A DNA stretch of 64,000 nucleotides, from assembly GCF_036345255.1 (NCBI RefSeq), contig NZ_CP107783.1:2542001-2606000 (forward strand), written 5' to 3'. This stretch comes from Streptomyces sp. NBC_00569. Lineage in GTDB: Bacteria > Actinomycetota > Actinomycetes > Streptomycetales > Streptomycetaceae. Shown piece by piece: positions 33,918-42,720 of the stretch. Under the pieces are notes generated by a model, which was not told the DNA's origin, did not search any database, and worked only from the letters and a program-made list of their open reading frames with translations. A program made the translations under genes and the position numbers. Every line of letters begins with the position of its first letter. Position 1 is the stretch's first letter.

Positions 33918-35141
33918 ATGCCGGCCATCGCGGAATCGCTCGCCGAGTGGGCGTACGGATACGAACCCGACGCCGAGGACCTGGCGCTCGCCCGCCGCTC
34001 CCTCCTGGACACGGTCGCGGTCACGCTCGCCGCGCGCGACCACCCGGTGAGCGCGCTGGCCGCCGAGCTGCCGGACGCGGCGCGCTGGGCCGCGGTCGGG
34101 CACGTCCTCGACTTCGACGACCTGCACATCGAGTCCACGACACACATCAGCGTCGTGATCGTCCCCGCGGTCCTCGCGGCGGGCGGCGACGCGCGTGCCT
34201 ATCTGGCCGGGGCCGGCGTCATGGCCCGGCTCGGCACGCTGCTCGGCTGGTCGCACTACGCCGCGGGCTGGCACGCCACCTGCACGGCGGGCGCCCCCGC
34301 GGCGGCCGTCGCGGCGGGCGTCGCCTGGGGCCTCACTCCCGAGAGGCTCGCGACGGCCATGGCGCTCGCGGTGCCCGGCGCGAGCGGGGTCCAGGCCGCG
34401 TTCGGCACGCACAGCAAGTCGCTCCAGGTCGGCTTCGCGGCGGAGGCGGGGGTGCGGGCGGCGCGCCTCGCCCGGGCCGGCGCCACGGCCGACCCGCGGG
34501 CGGTCGACGCGTGGCTGGAGCTGGTGGGCGCGCAAGGAGCGGACGGCGCCGGCGGAGGTGTGCCCCACAGCGGCGGTCCCGCCGTACCCGGCGGCCTCGC
34601 CATCAAGATGTTCCCCTGCTGCTACGCGATGCAGCGCCCGATCGCGGCGCTGCGCGACCTGCGCGCCGAGTGCGGCCCCGACGACGTCACGGCCGTGCGC
34701 GTCACCACGCCGGGGGCCACCGTCCACCCCCTCATCCACGACGACCCGGACACCGGGCTCGAAGGCAAGTTCAGCCTCCCGTACGCGGTGGCGACGGCCC
34801 TCCTCGACGGCTTCCCCGGCTTCGGGGCCTTCACGGACGACGCGGTGGGCCGGCCCGAGGCCCGGCGTCTGATGGCCACCGTCGAGACAGAGCACACCGA
34901 GGGCGGTGCCGGGCTCCTCGACGGCGAGGTCGACCTCGCGGTGACACTCACCGACGGCCGGGTCCTGCGCTCCGCCCTCGCCCATCCCCCGGGCTCGCCC
35001 CAGCGCCCGCCCACGGACGAGGAGCTGGTGGAGAAGTTCATCGCGTGCGGCAGCGACGTACCCGCTCTGCTCAAGGACACGACCTGGGAGTCGGCCCGCG
35101 CCCTGCTCCTCACCGAACTTCCCGGGAAGGACCCCGCATGA
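33918..35141 (+). CDS. MmgE/PrpD-family protein
   Basis: 407 residues. The family includes 2-methylcitrate dehydratase and cis-aconitate decarboxylase. Visible motifs: HVLDFDDLHIESTTHIS (substrate-binding region), HYAAGWHATCTAG, FGTHSKSLQVGFAAEAGV and KMFPCCYAMQRPI. It is some 40 residues shorter than usual between the first helices and the DFDD motif, so it belongs to a divergent subfamily. An MmgE/PrpD gene of unsettled role also sits in the P. aeruginosa itaconate cluster. ATG 33918 follows GGAAG. Its stop overlaps the next start (ATGA). The exact reaction is unknown. Confidence 0.85.
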   Translation: MPAIAESLAEWAYGYEPDAEDLALARRSLLDTVAVTLAARDHPVSALAAELPDAARWAAVGHVLDFDDLHIESTTHISVVIVPAVLAAGGDARAYLAGAGVMARLGTLLGWSHYAAGWHATCTAGAPAAAVAAGVAWGLTPERLATAMALAVPGASGVQAAFGTHSKSLQVGFAAEAGVRAARLARAGATADPRAVDAWLELVGAQGADGAGGGVPHSGGPAVPGGLAIKMFPCCYAMQRPIAALRDLRAECGPDDVTAVRVTTPGATVHPLIHDDPDTGLEGKFSLPYAVATALLDGFPGFGAFTDDAVGRPEARRLMATVETEHTEGGAGLLDGEVDLAVTLTDGRVLRSALAHPPGSPQRPPTDEELVEKFIACGSDVPALLKDTTWESARALLLTELPGKDPA

Positions 35142-36370
35142 CCGATCCGCTCCCCCTCGAAGGCATCACGGTCGTCAGCCTGGAACAGGCCGTCGCCGCG
35201 CCCTTCGCCACCCGCCAGCTCGCCGACCTCGGCGCCCGCGTGATCAAGGTCGAGCGTCCCGGCGGAGGCGACTTCGCCCGCCGCTACGACACCACCGTGC
35301 ACGGCCAGGCCAGCTATTTCGTGTGGCTCAACCGCTCCAAGGAGTCCCTCACCCTGGACCTCAAGTCGCAGGAGGGCCGGGACATCCTGGAGGAACTCCT
35401 CGCGGACGCCGACGTGTTCGTCCAGAACCTCGCCCCGGGTGCCGCCGACCGCATGGACCTCGGCCCCGCTGCGCTCCAGGCCCGCCACCCCCGCCTGATC
35501 CCCTGCACCATCAGCGGGTACGGCACCAGCGGCTCCTGGTCGCAGCGCAAGGCCTACGACCTGCTCGTGCAGTGCCAGACCGGGCTGCTCTCCATCACGG
35601 GCTCGCCCGACGAGCCCGCCCGCGTGGGCATCTCCGTCGCCGACATCGCGGCGGGCATGTACGCGTACAGCGGCGTACTCTCCGCCCTCTACACGCGGGC
35701 CACCACCGGGCGCGCGCCCGCCGTCGAGGTCTCCCTCTTCGAGGCGCTCGCCGAGTGGATGAGCCAGCCCGCCTACTACACGCGTTACGGCGGCACGCAG
35801 CCGCCGCGCATCGGCGCCCAGCACGCCACGATCGCGCCCTACGGCCCGTTCACCGCCTCCGACGGGAAGGAGGTGCTGCTCTCCATCCAGAACGAGCGGG
35901 AGTGGCAGGCCCTGTGCACCACGGTCCTCGGCCGTCCCGAACTCACCGACGACCCCCGCATGGCCACCGGCGCCGACCGCGTCGCCCACCGCGACGAGGT
36001 CAACGCGGCCGTCTCCGCGCGCTTCGCCGAGCTCGGCAGCGAGGACGCCATGGCGCTCCTCGACAAGGCCGGCATCGCCAACGCGGGTGTGAACTCCATC
36101 GCCGAGTTCCTCGCCCACCCCGCTCTCGCCGAGCGCGACCGCTGGCGCGACATCGCCGTGCCGGGCGCGCAGGGACCCGTACAGGCCCTGCTTCCCCCGG
36201 CGGACCTCTCCGGCGTCACCCCCCGGATGGACCCCGTGCCCGCCGCGGGAGAGCACACCGAACGGATCCTCACCGCCCTGGGCCGCAGCACCGCCGACAT
36301 CGAGCGGCTGCGGGCGCAGGGCGTCATCGACACCACGCACGACCACGAACAAGGAGCGTCCGCGAAGTGA
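35138..36370 (+). CDS. Family III CoA-transferase (CaiB/BaiF), candidate itaconate CoA-transferase
   Basis: 410 residues that move CoA between carboxylates, probably from succinyl-CoA to itaconate or mesaconate here. Family III markers: VVSLEQAVAAPFATRQLADLGARVIKVE at the N-terminus, the catalytic Asp in VGISVADIAAGMYAYSG, and the C-terminal hinge near APYGPF. Coupled by ATGA to the MmgE/PrpD gene and by GTGA to the acyl-CoA dehydrogenase. In P. aeruginosa the gene order around Ict (MmgE/PrpD, CoA-transferase, CitE-like lyase) is similar, which is the basis of the proposed substrate. Confidence 0.88.
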   Translation: MTDPLPLEGITVVSLEQAVAAPFATRQLADLGARVIKVERPGGGDFARRYDTTVHGQASYFVWLNRSKESLTLDLKSQEGRDILEELLADADVFVQNLAPGAADRMDLGPAALQARHPRLIPCTISGYGTSGSWSQRKAYDLLVQCQTGLLSITGSPDEPARVGISVADIAAGMYAYSGVLSALYTRATTGRAPAVEVSLFEALAEWMSQPAYYTRYGGTQPPRIGAQHATIAPYGPFTASDGKEVLLSIQNEREWQALCTTVLGRPELTDDPRMATGADRVAHRDEVNAAVSARFAELGSEDAMALLDKAGIANAGVNSIAEFLAHPALAERDRWRDIAVPGAQGPVQALLPPADLSGVTPRMDPVPAAGEHTERILTALGRSTADIERLRAQGVIDTTHDHEQGASAK

Positions 36371-37533
36371 GCACCCTCGACACCCTCTCCACCGACGAGC
36401 AGCTGATCGTCGAGACCGTGCGGAACTTCGTGGACCGCGAGGTGAAGCCGGTCGTACGCGAGTTGGAGCATGCAGACACCTACCCCGAGGCTCTCATCGA
36501 GCAGATGAAGGACCTGGGCATCTTCGGCCTGGCGATCCCCGAGGAGTATGGCGGCACGCCCGTCTCCACGCCCTGCTACGTGCTGATCACGGAGGAGCTG
36601 GCACGCGGCTGGATGAGCCTCGCCGGCGCCATGGGCGGCCACACCGTCGTCTCCAAGCTGCTGCTGCACTTCGGCACCGACGAGCAGAAGAACCGCTACC
36701 TGCCGAAGATGGCGACCGGCGAGATCCGCTCGACGATGGCCCTCACCGAGCCGGGCGGCGGCTCCGACCTCCAGGCGATGCGCACGGTCGCGCGGCGCGA
36801 CGGGGACTCGTACGTCGTCAACGGCGGCAAGACCTGGATCACCAACTCCCGCCGCTCGCAGCTGATCGCGCTGCTGTGCAAGACGGACCCGGCGGCCGAG
36901 CCGAAGCACCGCGGCATCTCCATCCTGCTCGCCGAGCACGGCCCGGGGCTCACCGTCTCGCGCGACCTGCCGAAGCTCGGCTACAAGGGCGTCGAGAGCT
37001 GTGAGCTGACCTTCGACGACTACCGCGTCCCGGCCGGCGCGCTGCTCGGCGGCGTCGAGGGCAAGGGCTTCGGGCAGATGATGAAGGGCCTGGAGACGGG
37101 CCGCCTCCAGGTCGCCTCGCGCGCGCTCGGCGTCGGCAGGGCCGCGTTCGAGGACGCACTGCGCTACGCGCAGGAGCGCGAGACGTTCGGCGAGCCCATC
37201 TACAAGCACCAGTCGATCGGCAACTACCTGGCCGATATGGCGACTTCGCTCACCGCGGCGCGCCAGCTCACCCTGTACGCCGCCCGCGAGGCGGACGCGG
37301 GCCGCCGCGTCGACATGGAGGCGGGCATGGCCAAGCTCTTCGCGTCGGAGACGGCCATGGAGATCGCCCTGAACGCGGTCCGTATCCACGGAGGCTACGG
37401 CTACTCGACCGAGTTCGACGTCGAGCGCTACTTCCGCGACGCGCCCCTGATGATCGTCGGCGAGGGCACCAACGAGATCCAGCGCAACGTCATCGTGCGC
37501 CAGCTGGTCTCGCGGGGCGGTCTGGACGTCTGA
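36367..37533 (+). CDS. Acyl-CoA dehydrogenase of the putative itaconate cluster
   Basis: 388 residues, FAD enzyme. Motifs: IPEEYGGTPVSTP, MALTEPGGGSDLQAMRT, GGKTWITNSRRSQL, NAVRIHGGYGYSTEFDVER and VGEGTNEIQRN with the usual catalytic Glu. It shares the fold but little local identity with the dehydrogenase at 26711. The GTG at 36367 overlaps the CoA-transferase stop. An acyl-CoA dehydrogenase is also found beside itaconate genes in P. aeruginosa; oxidation of a methylsuccinyl- or related CoA-ester is one possibility, not shown. Confidence 0.92.
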   Translation: MSTLDTLSTDEQLIVETVRNFVDREVKPVVRELEHADTYPEALIEQMKDLGIFGLAIPEEYGGTPVSTPCYVLITEELARGWMSLAGAMGGHTVVSKLLLHFGTDEQKNRYLPKMATGEIRSTMALTEPGGGSDLQAMRTVARRDGDSYVVNGGKTWITNSRRSQLIALLCKTDPAAEPKHRGISILLAEHGPGLTVSRDLPKLGYKGVESCELTFDDYRVPAGALLGGVEGKGFGQMMKGLETGRLQVASRALGVGRAAFEDALRYAQERETFGEPIYKHQSIGNYLADMATSLTAARQLTLYAAREADAGRRVDMEAGMAKLFASETAMEIALNAVRIHGGYGYSTEFDVERYFRDAPLMIVGEGTNEIQRNVIVRQLVSRGGLDV

Positions 37534-37546
37534 CCTGCGCACCGCC

Positions 37547-37556
37547 TTGTACGGCC
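37547..37556. promoter_or_regulatory. TTGTACGGCC site before the GntR gene
   Basis: TTGTACGGCC here is the exact reverse complement of GGCCGTACAA at 33870-33879. It lies 82 bp before the GntR start, in the 104-bp gap after the acyl-CoA dehydrogenase. A shared motif at the regulator's own promoter and at the divergent operons points to autoregulation. Confidence 0.55.
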
Positions 37557-37637
37557 ATTAGACTCACGGCACAGGCAGGGCGGTGAACGGCAGACATGAC
37601 GCGTACGACACGCACAGAGCGGACGAGGGGGACACAG

Positions 37638-38381
37638 ATGGCGGCCCCCGGGCGTGACAGCGCCTACGTACGCCTGGCGCGCGAGCTGCGCGAGGCGATC
37701 CTGCGGCACGACTACCCCGAGGGGGTGCGGCTGCCCACGGAGGCGGAGCTCGCCGCCTCGCACGGGCTCAGCCGGCAGACCGTGCGGCGCGCCTTCCAGG
37801 ACCTGGTCACGGAGGGCCTGGTGCACCGGGTCCCGGGGCGCGGCACGTTCGCCGCACCCCGCGAGGAGCAGTATCTGCGGCAGTTCGGCTCGGTCGAGGA
37901 CCTCATGGCGCTCTCCCTCGACACGACGATGCGCCTGGTGTCGCCGCTGCGCCGCCGGGTCGACGTGGACGCGGCGGGCAGGCTGCGCGTCGGCTCCGAC
38001 CGCGTGGACCACCTCTCGTTCCTGCGGCTGCACGAGGACACCCCGTTCTGCCTGACGACGGTGCATCTGCCGCCGGACGTGGGCGCGCTCGTCGCGGACC
38101 GCCCGGAGCTGACGAAGGCGGGCACGGACAGCCGCGTCACCATCATCGGCCTCCTCGACGGCCGGCTGCCCGAGCCGATCGCGGAGGCGGAGCAGTCCGT
38201 CACGGTCGCCGTCGCGTCGGCCGAGGTGGCGGCCCAGCTGGACTGCCCGCCGCAGCATCCGCTGCTCCGGATCGACCGCCTCTACCTGTCGGCGTCGGGC
38301 CGCCCGGTCGAGCTGGCCGTCAGCCACTTCGTTCCCGAGCACTACTCGTACCGGGTGCGGCTGCGCCGCCATCCGCGCTGA
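37638..38381 (+). CDS. GntR-family regulator, HutC/UTRA type
   Basis: 247 residues. N-terminal winged helix (LREAILRHDYPEGVRLPTEAEL, ASHGLSRQTVRRAFQDLV, GRGTFAA) followed by a UTRA ligand domain from about residue 95 to the end (HLSFLRLHEDTPFCLTTVHLP, HPLLRIDRLYLSASGRPVE, VPEHYSYRVRLRR). The ATG at 37638 has GAGGGGG upstream; an ATG at 37596 would add 14 residues. It is placed after the MmgE/PrpD operon with its own promoter region and probably controls the two divergent operons through the GCCGTACAA sites. Confidence 0.9.
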   Translation: MAAPGRDSAYVRLARELREAILRHDYPEGVRLPTEAELAASHGLSRQTVRRAFQDLVTEGLVHRVPGRGTFAAPREEQYLRQFGSVEDLMALSLDTTMRLVSPLRRRVDVDAAGRLRVGSDRVDHLSFLRLHEDTPFCLTTVHLPPDVGALVADRPELTKAGTDSRVTIIGLLDGRLPEPIAEAEQSVTVAVASAEVAAQLDCPPQHPLLRIDRLYLSASGRPVELAVSHFVPEHYSYRVRLRRHPR

Positions 38382-38423
38382 GGCACGCACGGCGCGGCCG
38401 GTGACCGGTCGTGTCCGCGTGTC

Positions 38424-40391
38424 TCAGAGCGACGACGCGACCGTCAGCCCCTCCAGCACGGCCTCCTCCACGGTCCGCGGTGACACGCAGTCCCCCGCCA
38501 TCAGGACCTCACCCACCCGTCCGTTCGCCAGGCCGGCGAGTTCAGCCACGGGGTCGTGCCCCTGGGCGAGGACGACGGCCGCGACCCCTTCGATGATCAC
38601 CGGCTCCTCGGTGAGGGTGTGCTGGAAGTACGCCGTGTCGGCGTCGGCGCCGTAGGGGCGCACCGTCGGCACGGTCTCGACGCCGGCCCGCGCGGCCTCG
38701 GCGAGCATCGACGCGCGCACGTACTGCTGAAGATGCTCACCGGCACCGAAGCCGGTCGTGCACAGCGTCACTTTCCGCCCCTGCCGGGCGAGTTGGACGG
38801 CCACACCTATGCCGATCCAGTCACCGCGCCAGTCCGCGACGACGATCCGGCCCTTGGGCACGTCGACGGTGCCGCGGACGACGTCCCAGGCGTCCAGCAC
38901 GACGGGGTCGTCGAGGAGTTCGAGCGCGGGCCGGCGCGGCACCGCGCCCGTGGCGACGACGAGCGTGTCCGCCTCTTCACGGTCGAGCAGCTCGGCGTCG
39001 ACGCGGGACCCGGTGACGATCCGCGCGCCGGCCCGCCGCGCCTCACCCTCCAGATTGGTGATCGCACCACCGAACTCGGCACGTCCCGGCAGGAGTTGGG
39101 CGAGCAGCACCTGGCCGCCCACGCGCCGCGCCGCCTCGTGCAGGGTGACGTCGTGCCCACGGGACGCGGCCACGGCTGCGGCCTTGAGCCCGGCGGGACC
39201 GCCACCGGCGATGAGTACCTTCCGGCGCCTGGTGGGCAGGGGCAGCCGCGTGAACCGGCGCTCCCTGCCGGTCTCGGGGTGCTGGATGCAGGAGATCGGG
39301 TAGCCGCGCTGGAAGTGGCCGATGCAGGCCTGGTTGCAGCCGATGCAGGCCCGGATCTCCTCCGTGCGGCCGTCGCTCGCCTTGCCCGGCATGTCCGGGT
39401 CGCAGATCAGAGCGCGGGTCATGGCGCAGGCGTCGGCCTGACCCTCCTTGATGATCTGCTCGGCCTCCTGGGGCTGGTTGACGCGCCCGGCGACCATGAC
39501 CGGCACCTCGACCGCCGCCCGCACACGTGCCGCGATGGGTGCGGTGTATCCGGCGGGCTGTGTCATCGGGGGCGCGATGTGCACGGCCCCGGAGATCGTC
39601 GCCGACGAGCCGGCGCAGACGCTCACATAGTCGACGAGACCCTCGCGGTCCAGGCGGGCCGCGGCCTCGACGGCGAGCTCGGCGGTGAGGCCGTCGTGGC
39701 TCAACTCGTCGCCGGATATGCGCAGTCCGGCCACGAAGCCGGGTCCGGTGTGCGCCCGTACCGACGCGAGGGCCTCGCGCAGGAACCGCAGCCGGCCGTC
39801 CGCGTCACCCCCGTACCCGTCGGCGCGCACGTTGACCTGCGGGTTGAGGAACTGAGCCGGGAGGTAGCCGTGGCTGGCGACGACCTCCACCCCGTCGAGC
39901 CCGGCGGCGCGCAACCTGCGGGCCGCCTCTCCGTACCCGTCGACGACTTCGCGTATCTCGGCCTCGGTCATGGCGCGCGGCATCACATGGAAGCGTTCGC
40001 TGGGCGTCGCCGACGCGGACCAGGCGACGGGCGCGGAGCCGTCGCGCGACTCCAGAATCTCGCGTCCCGGATGGAAGAGCTGCCCGAAGACCTTGGCGCC
40101 GTGCCGGTGCGCGGCCTCGGCGAGCCGCCGGTACCCCTCGACACACGAGTCGTCCGTGGCCATGAGGACATGCGTCGTGTACCGCGCCGTCTCGTGAACT
40201 CCCGCCACCTGTACGACGATGAGCCCGACGCCGCCCTCCGCGCGCGCCTCGTGATAGGCGACCAGATCGTCGGTGACCTGCCCGCCCTCGACGAGGACCG
40301 TGTCATGGCCGGAGGACAGGACGCGGTTCTTCAGCGTCACGCCGCCGATGGCGAGCGGGCTGAACAGGTGCGGGAATGCGGTCGACGTCAT
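38424..40391 (-). CDS. NADH:flavin oxidoreductase, FMN/4Fe-4S/FAD type (2,4-dienoyl-CoA reductase or demethylase-like)
   Basis: 655 residues. An old-yellow-enzyme barrel (1-340; FSPLAIGGVTLKNRV, QLFHPGR, SHGYLPAQFLNP) is followed by a 4Fe-4S site with Cys349, Cys352, Cys356 and Cys368 (CIGCNQACIGHF), then an FAD/NAD(P)H domain (VLIAGGGPAGLKAAA near 390). The same layout occurs in 2,4-dienoyl-CoA reductase, trimethylamine dehydrogenase and N-methylproline demethylase. A linked APC permease and TetR regulator suggest a small N-methylated or amino-acid-like substrate, but an enoyl-CoA substrate is possible. All cofactor residues are intact. Confidence 0.88.
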   Translation of the reverse strand: MTSTAFPHLFSPLAIGGVTLKNRVLSSGHDTVLVEGGQVTDDLVAYHEARAEGGVGLIVVQVAGVHETARYTTHVLMATDDSCVEGYRRLAEAAHRHGAKVFGQLFHPGREILESRDGSAPVAWSASATPSERFHVMPRAMTEAEIREVVDGYGEAARRLRAAGLDGVEVVASHGYLPAQFLNPQVNVRADGYGGDADGRLRFLREALASVRAHTGPGFVAGLRISGDELSHDGLTAELAVEAAARLDREGLVDYVSVCAGSSATISGAVHIAPPMTQPAGYTAPIAARVRAAVEVPVMVAGRVNQPQEAEQIIKEGQADACAMTRALICDPDMPGKASDGRTEEIRACIGCNQACIGHFQRGYPISCIQHPETGRERRFTRLPLPTRRRKVLIAGGGPAGLKAAAVAASRGHDVTLHEAARRVGGQVLLAQLLPGRAEFGGAITNLEGEARRAGARIVTGSRVDAELLDREEADTLVVATGAVPRRPALELLDDPVVLDAWDVVRGTVDVPKGRIVVADWRGDWIGIGVAVQLARQGRKVTLCTTGFGAGEHLQQYVRASMLAEAARAGVETVPTVRPYGADADTAYFQHTLTEEPVIIEGVAAVVLAQGHDPVAELAGLANGRVGEVLMAGDCVSPRTVEEAVLEGLTVASSL

Positions 40392-40448
40392 GGCGCGGTG
40401 CCTCCTGTGAACTGCGGCTCGGATGGAGTGAGGTGAGAGGGAAACAGC

Positions 40449-41057
40449 TCAGTCGCGTACACCGAGGACCGAGCGGGCCGTGGCGAGGATGACGGCGGCG
40501 TAGCCCTCCGCCCCCATGCCGCTGCCCGACGCCACGGCCATGTCGCAGCCGTCGACGGCGGCGAGCACGGACCGCACCGCGACGTCGGTGGGCACGACGG
40601 GCGCGAACTTCCCCGCGGCGACGCCCGATTCGGCGATGCCGAGGACGAGCTCGCGCCAGTCCTGGTGGGCGCGGCGCACCCCGTCGCGCAGCTCGGGCCT
40701 GCGGGCGGCGCTCGCGCAGAACTCGGTCCAGGTCGCGCACCGACGCTGGAGGTCGGGGTCGTCGGCCAGTTCGCGCACGAGGAGTTCGAAGCGGCGCCAC
40801 GGGTCGGGCTCGGCGGACGCGCCCTTGCGCCAGCGGGCGATGAGCTCGCCGATCGACCACTCGAAGGCTTCGCGGAACAGCAGGTCGCGTGTGTCGAAGT
40901 AGTGCTGGAGCAGCCCGATGGACACGCCGGCGCCGCGCGCCACGTCCCTCATGCGCGCCGCGTCGAAGCCGCGTTCGGCCATCACCAGGGCGGCCGCCCG
41001 CAGAATCCGCTCACGCTGCGCCTCGCCCGCGTCGCCGCCGCTCTCCTTCTCCCCCAT
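40449..41057 (-). CDS. TetR-family regulator
   Basis: 202 residues. Helix-turn-helix near the N-terminus (RERILRAAALVMAERGFDAARMRDVARGAGVSIGLLQHYFDTRDLLF), then a variable ligand domain with C-terminal helices. GVSIGLLQHYF is typical of the BetI-like branch of TetR regulators. It lies 57 bp before the oxidoreductase and is divergent from the APC permease gene. The palindrome in the divergent gap is its likely operator, so it would control the permease and, by cotranscription, the oxidoreductase. Confidence 0.9.
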   Translation of the reverse strand: MGEKESGGDAGEAQRERILRAAALVMAERGFDAARMRDVARGAGVSIGLLQHYFDTRDLLFREAFEWSIGELIARWRKGASAEPDPWRRFELLVRELADDPDLQRRCATWTEFCASAARRPELRDGVRRAHQDWRELVLGIAESGVAAGKFAPVVPTDVAVRSVLAAVDGCDMAVASGSGMGAEGYAAVILATARSVLGVRD

Positions 41058-41152
41058 GCCCGCCCCTCGTCTCTGTGCCGGTCGCTCCGGAACCCGTCGC
41101 CCGGGAACCGGTCCCTCTGGAATTGGCCACTGCCGAACCCCTATCCCGGCCA

Positions 41153-41170
41153 ACAATAACGAATTATTGT
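41153..41170. promoter_or_regulatory. ACAATAA-CGAA-TTATTGT palindrome, candidate TetR operator
   Basis: Two perfect 7-bp arms around four bases, in an AT-rich patch of the 166-bp gap between the TetR start (41057) and the permease start (41224). The site is 54 bp before the GTG of the permease. Size and symmetry fit a TetR-family operator that would control both divergent genes. Confidence 0.6.
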
Positions 41171-41223
41171 GACCGCCGACACAGCACGGCGGCATCACTT
41201 TTCGCCGCGCCGGACCTTCTCCC

Positions 41224-42720
41224 GTGAGCCCCCGACCGAGACAGGTGGCCCCCTTGAGCCAACAGCTCCACAAGTCCCTGACCTGGCGCGACGGCCTCGC
41301 CATCGCCATGGTGATCCCCAACGGCCTGCTCCTGACGGTGGGTTACACCGTGGGCGCGATCGGAGGCTGGACGGCGATCACCATCTGGTGCGTCGGGGCA
41401 CTCGTCGCGTTCGCGCAGAACATGCTGTTCGCCGAGACCGCCGCGATGTTCCCCGGCATGTCCGGCGGCATCAGCAGGTACGCCACCGAGGGCTGGAAGC
41501 GCTACTTCGCCCCGCTGGGCGCCGTGGCGTCGTACGGCTACTGGATCGGCTGGTCGTTCAGCATCGCGGTCAACGGCGCGGCGATCGGCCACCTCATCAC
41601 CGCCCAGTGGTTCCCGCACGCCCCGTCGATCCCGTTCCCCGGCCACCGCATCGGCCTTCCGGAGGCGCTCGCGGTCCTGGCGATCGCCGGCGGCTGGGCC
41701 TGTAACTACTTCGGCGCGCGGCTGGCCGCGAGCGTCTCCAAGGCCGTCGCGGCCCTGGTGATGTGCGGTCTCGCGGTGGTCGTCATCGCCCCGTTCCTGC
41801 ACCCGGGCAGCTGGGACGCGTCCCGTCTGACCTGGTACCACGGCGGCAGCTGGATGACACTGATCGTGTGGTTCTACGTCACGGCCTGGACGACGTACGG
41901 CACCGAGATCTGCGCGTCGTTCGCGCCCGAGTACCGCGACACGGCGCGCGACACGGCGAAGGCGCTGCGGCTGACGTCCCTCATCTCCCTCGGTGTCTTC
42001 TTCGTCGTCCCGCTCGCCACGGTCGGCAGCGTCGGCGAGGAGACGCTGCGCTCGGACCCGGTCGGCGCGTTCGCCACCGCCTTCACCCAGGCGCTCGGCG
42101 GCTTCTCCGACGTCGGCGTCCTCATCCTGATCGTCTCGATGTTCTTCGGCATGGTGTCGTGCACGGCGGACGGGGGCCGGGCGCTGTACGGCCTGGCGCG
42201 AGAGGGCATGACCGTACGGCAGCTCGACAAGGTGAACCGCTGGGGCGTGCCGGGCCGGGCCCTCACCCTGGACGCCCTCGTCAACGCGGCGATCGTGGTC
42301 CTGCTCGGGGAACCCCTGAGCATTCTCATCGCCAGCAACTTCGGCTATCTGGTGGCCATGACACTCGCGGTCGCGGGCTTCCTGCTCCTGCGCAAGGACC
42401 GTCCCGACTGGCCCCGCCCGATCCGCCGTGCCCGCGCCTGGATCCCGGTCGCCTGGGTCATCCTGGCGTTCAACATCGTGATCGTCTCGGTGGGCGTCAC
42501 GCATCCGTCCCTCGCGGGCTACGGGGGCGCGACGGAGTCCTTCCTCGCCGTCGGCATCCTGCTGATCTCGGTGGTCCTGTACGCGTACCGCAGGGTGGTC
42601 CAGGACGGGGAACGGATCGCCTGGCGCATCGAACCGCCGCTGACGCCGCAGGACGAGGCGGCCCCTCAGCCCCCGAACTCGGCGACCGCGCGCTCCACGA
42701 TCCCCTCCAACCGGTCGTGA
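41224..42720 (+). CDS. APC-superfamily amino acid/polyamine permease
   Basis: 498 residues, about 12 membrane helices. Early motifs VIPNGLLLTVGYTVGAIGGW and ETAAMFPGMSGGISRYATEGW match the APC superfamily, including the glycine-rich unwound part of helix 1. Family members take up amino acids, polyamines or betaines. The GTG at 41224 is used; a TTG at 41254 with GGTGG upstream is an alternative and would cut ten residues. The 3' end overlaps the convergent Mut7-C gene by 55 bp. Linked through a TetR operator to the flavin oxidoreductase, it may import that enzyme's substrate. Confidence 0.88.
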   Translation: MSPRPRQVAPLSQQLHKSLTWRDGLAIAMVIPNGLLLTVGYTVGAIGGWTAITIWCVGALVAFAQNMLFAETAAMFPGMSGGISRYATEGWKRYFAPLGAVASYGYWIGWSFSIAVNGAAIGHLITAQWFPHAPSIPFPGHRIGLPEALAVLAIAGGWACNYFGARLAASVSKAVAALVMCGLAVVVIAPFLHPGSWDASRLTWYHGGSWMTLIVWFYVTAWTTYGTEICASFAPEYRDTARDTAKALRLTSLISLGVFFVVPLATVGSVGEETLRSDPVGAFATAFTQALGGFSDVGVLILIVSMFFGMVSCTADGGRALYGLAREGMTVRQLDKVNRWGVPGRALTLDALVNAAIVVLLGEPLSILIASNFGYLVAMTLAVAGFLLLRKDRPDWPRPIRRARAWIPVAWVILAFNIVIVSVGVTHPSLAGYGGATESFLAVGILLISVVLYAYRRVVQDGERIAWRIEPPLTPQDEAAPQPPNSATARSTIPSNRS

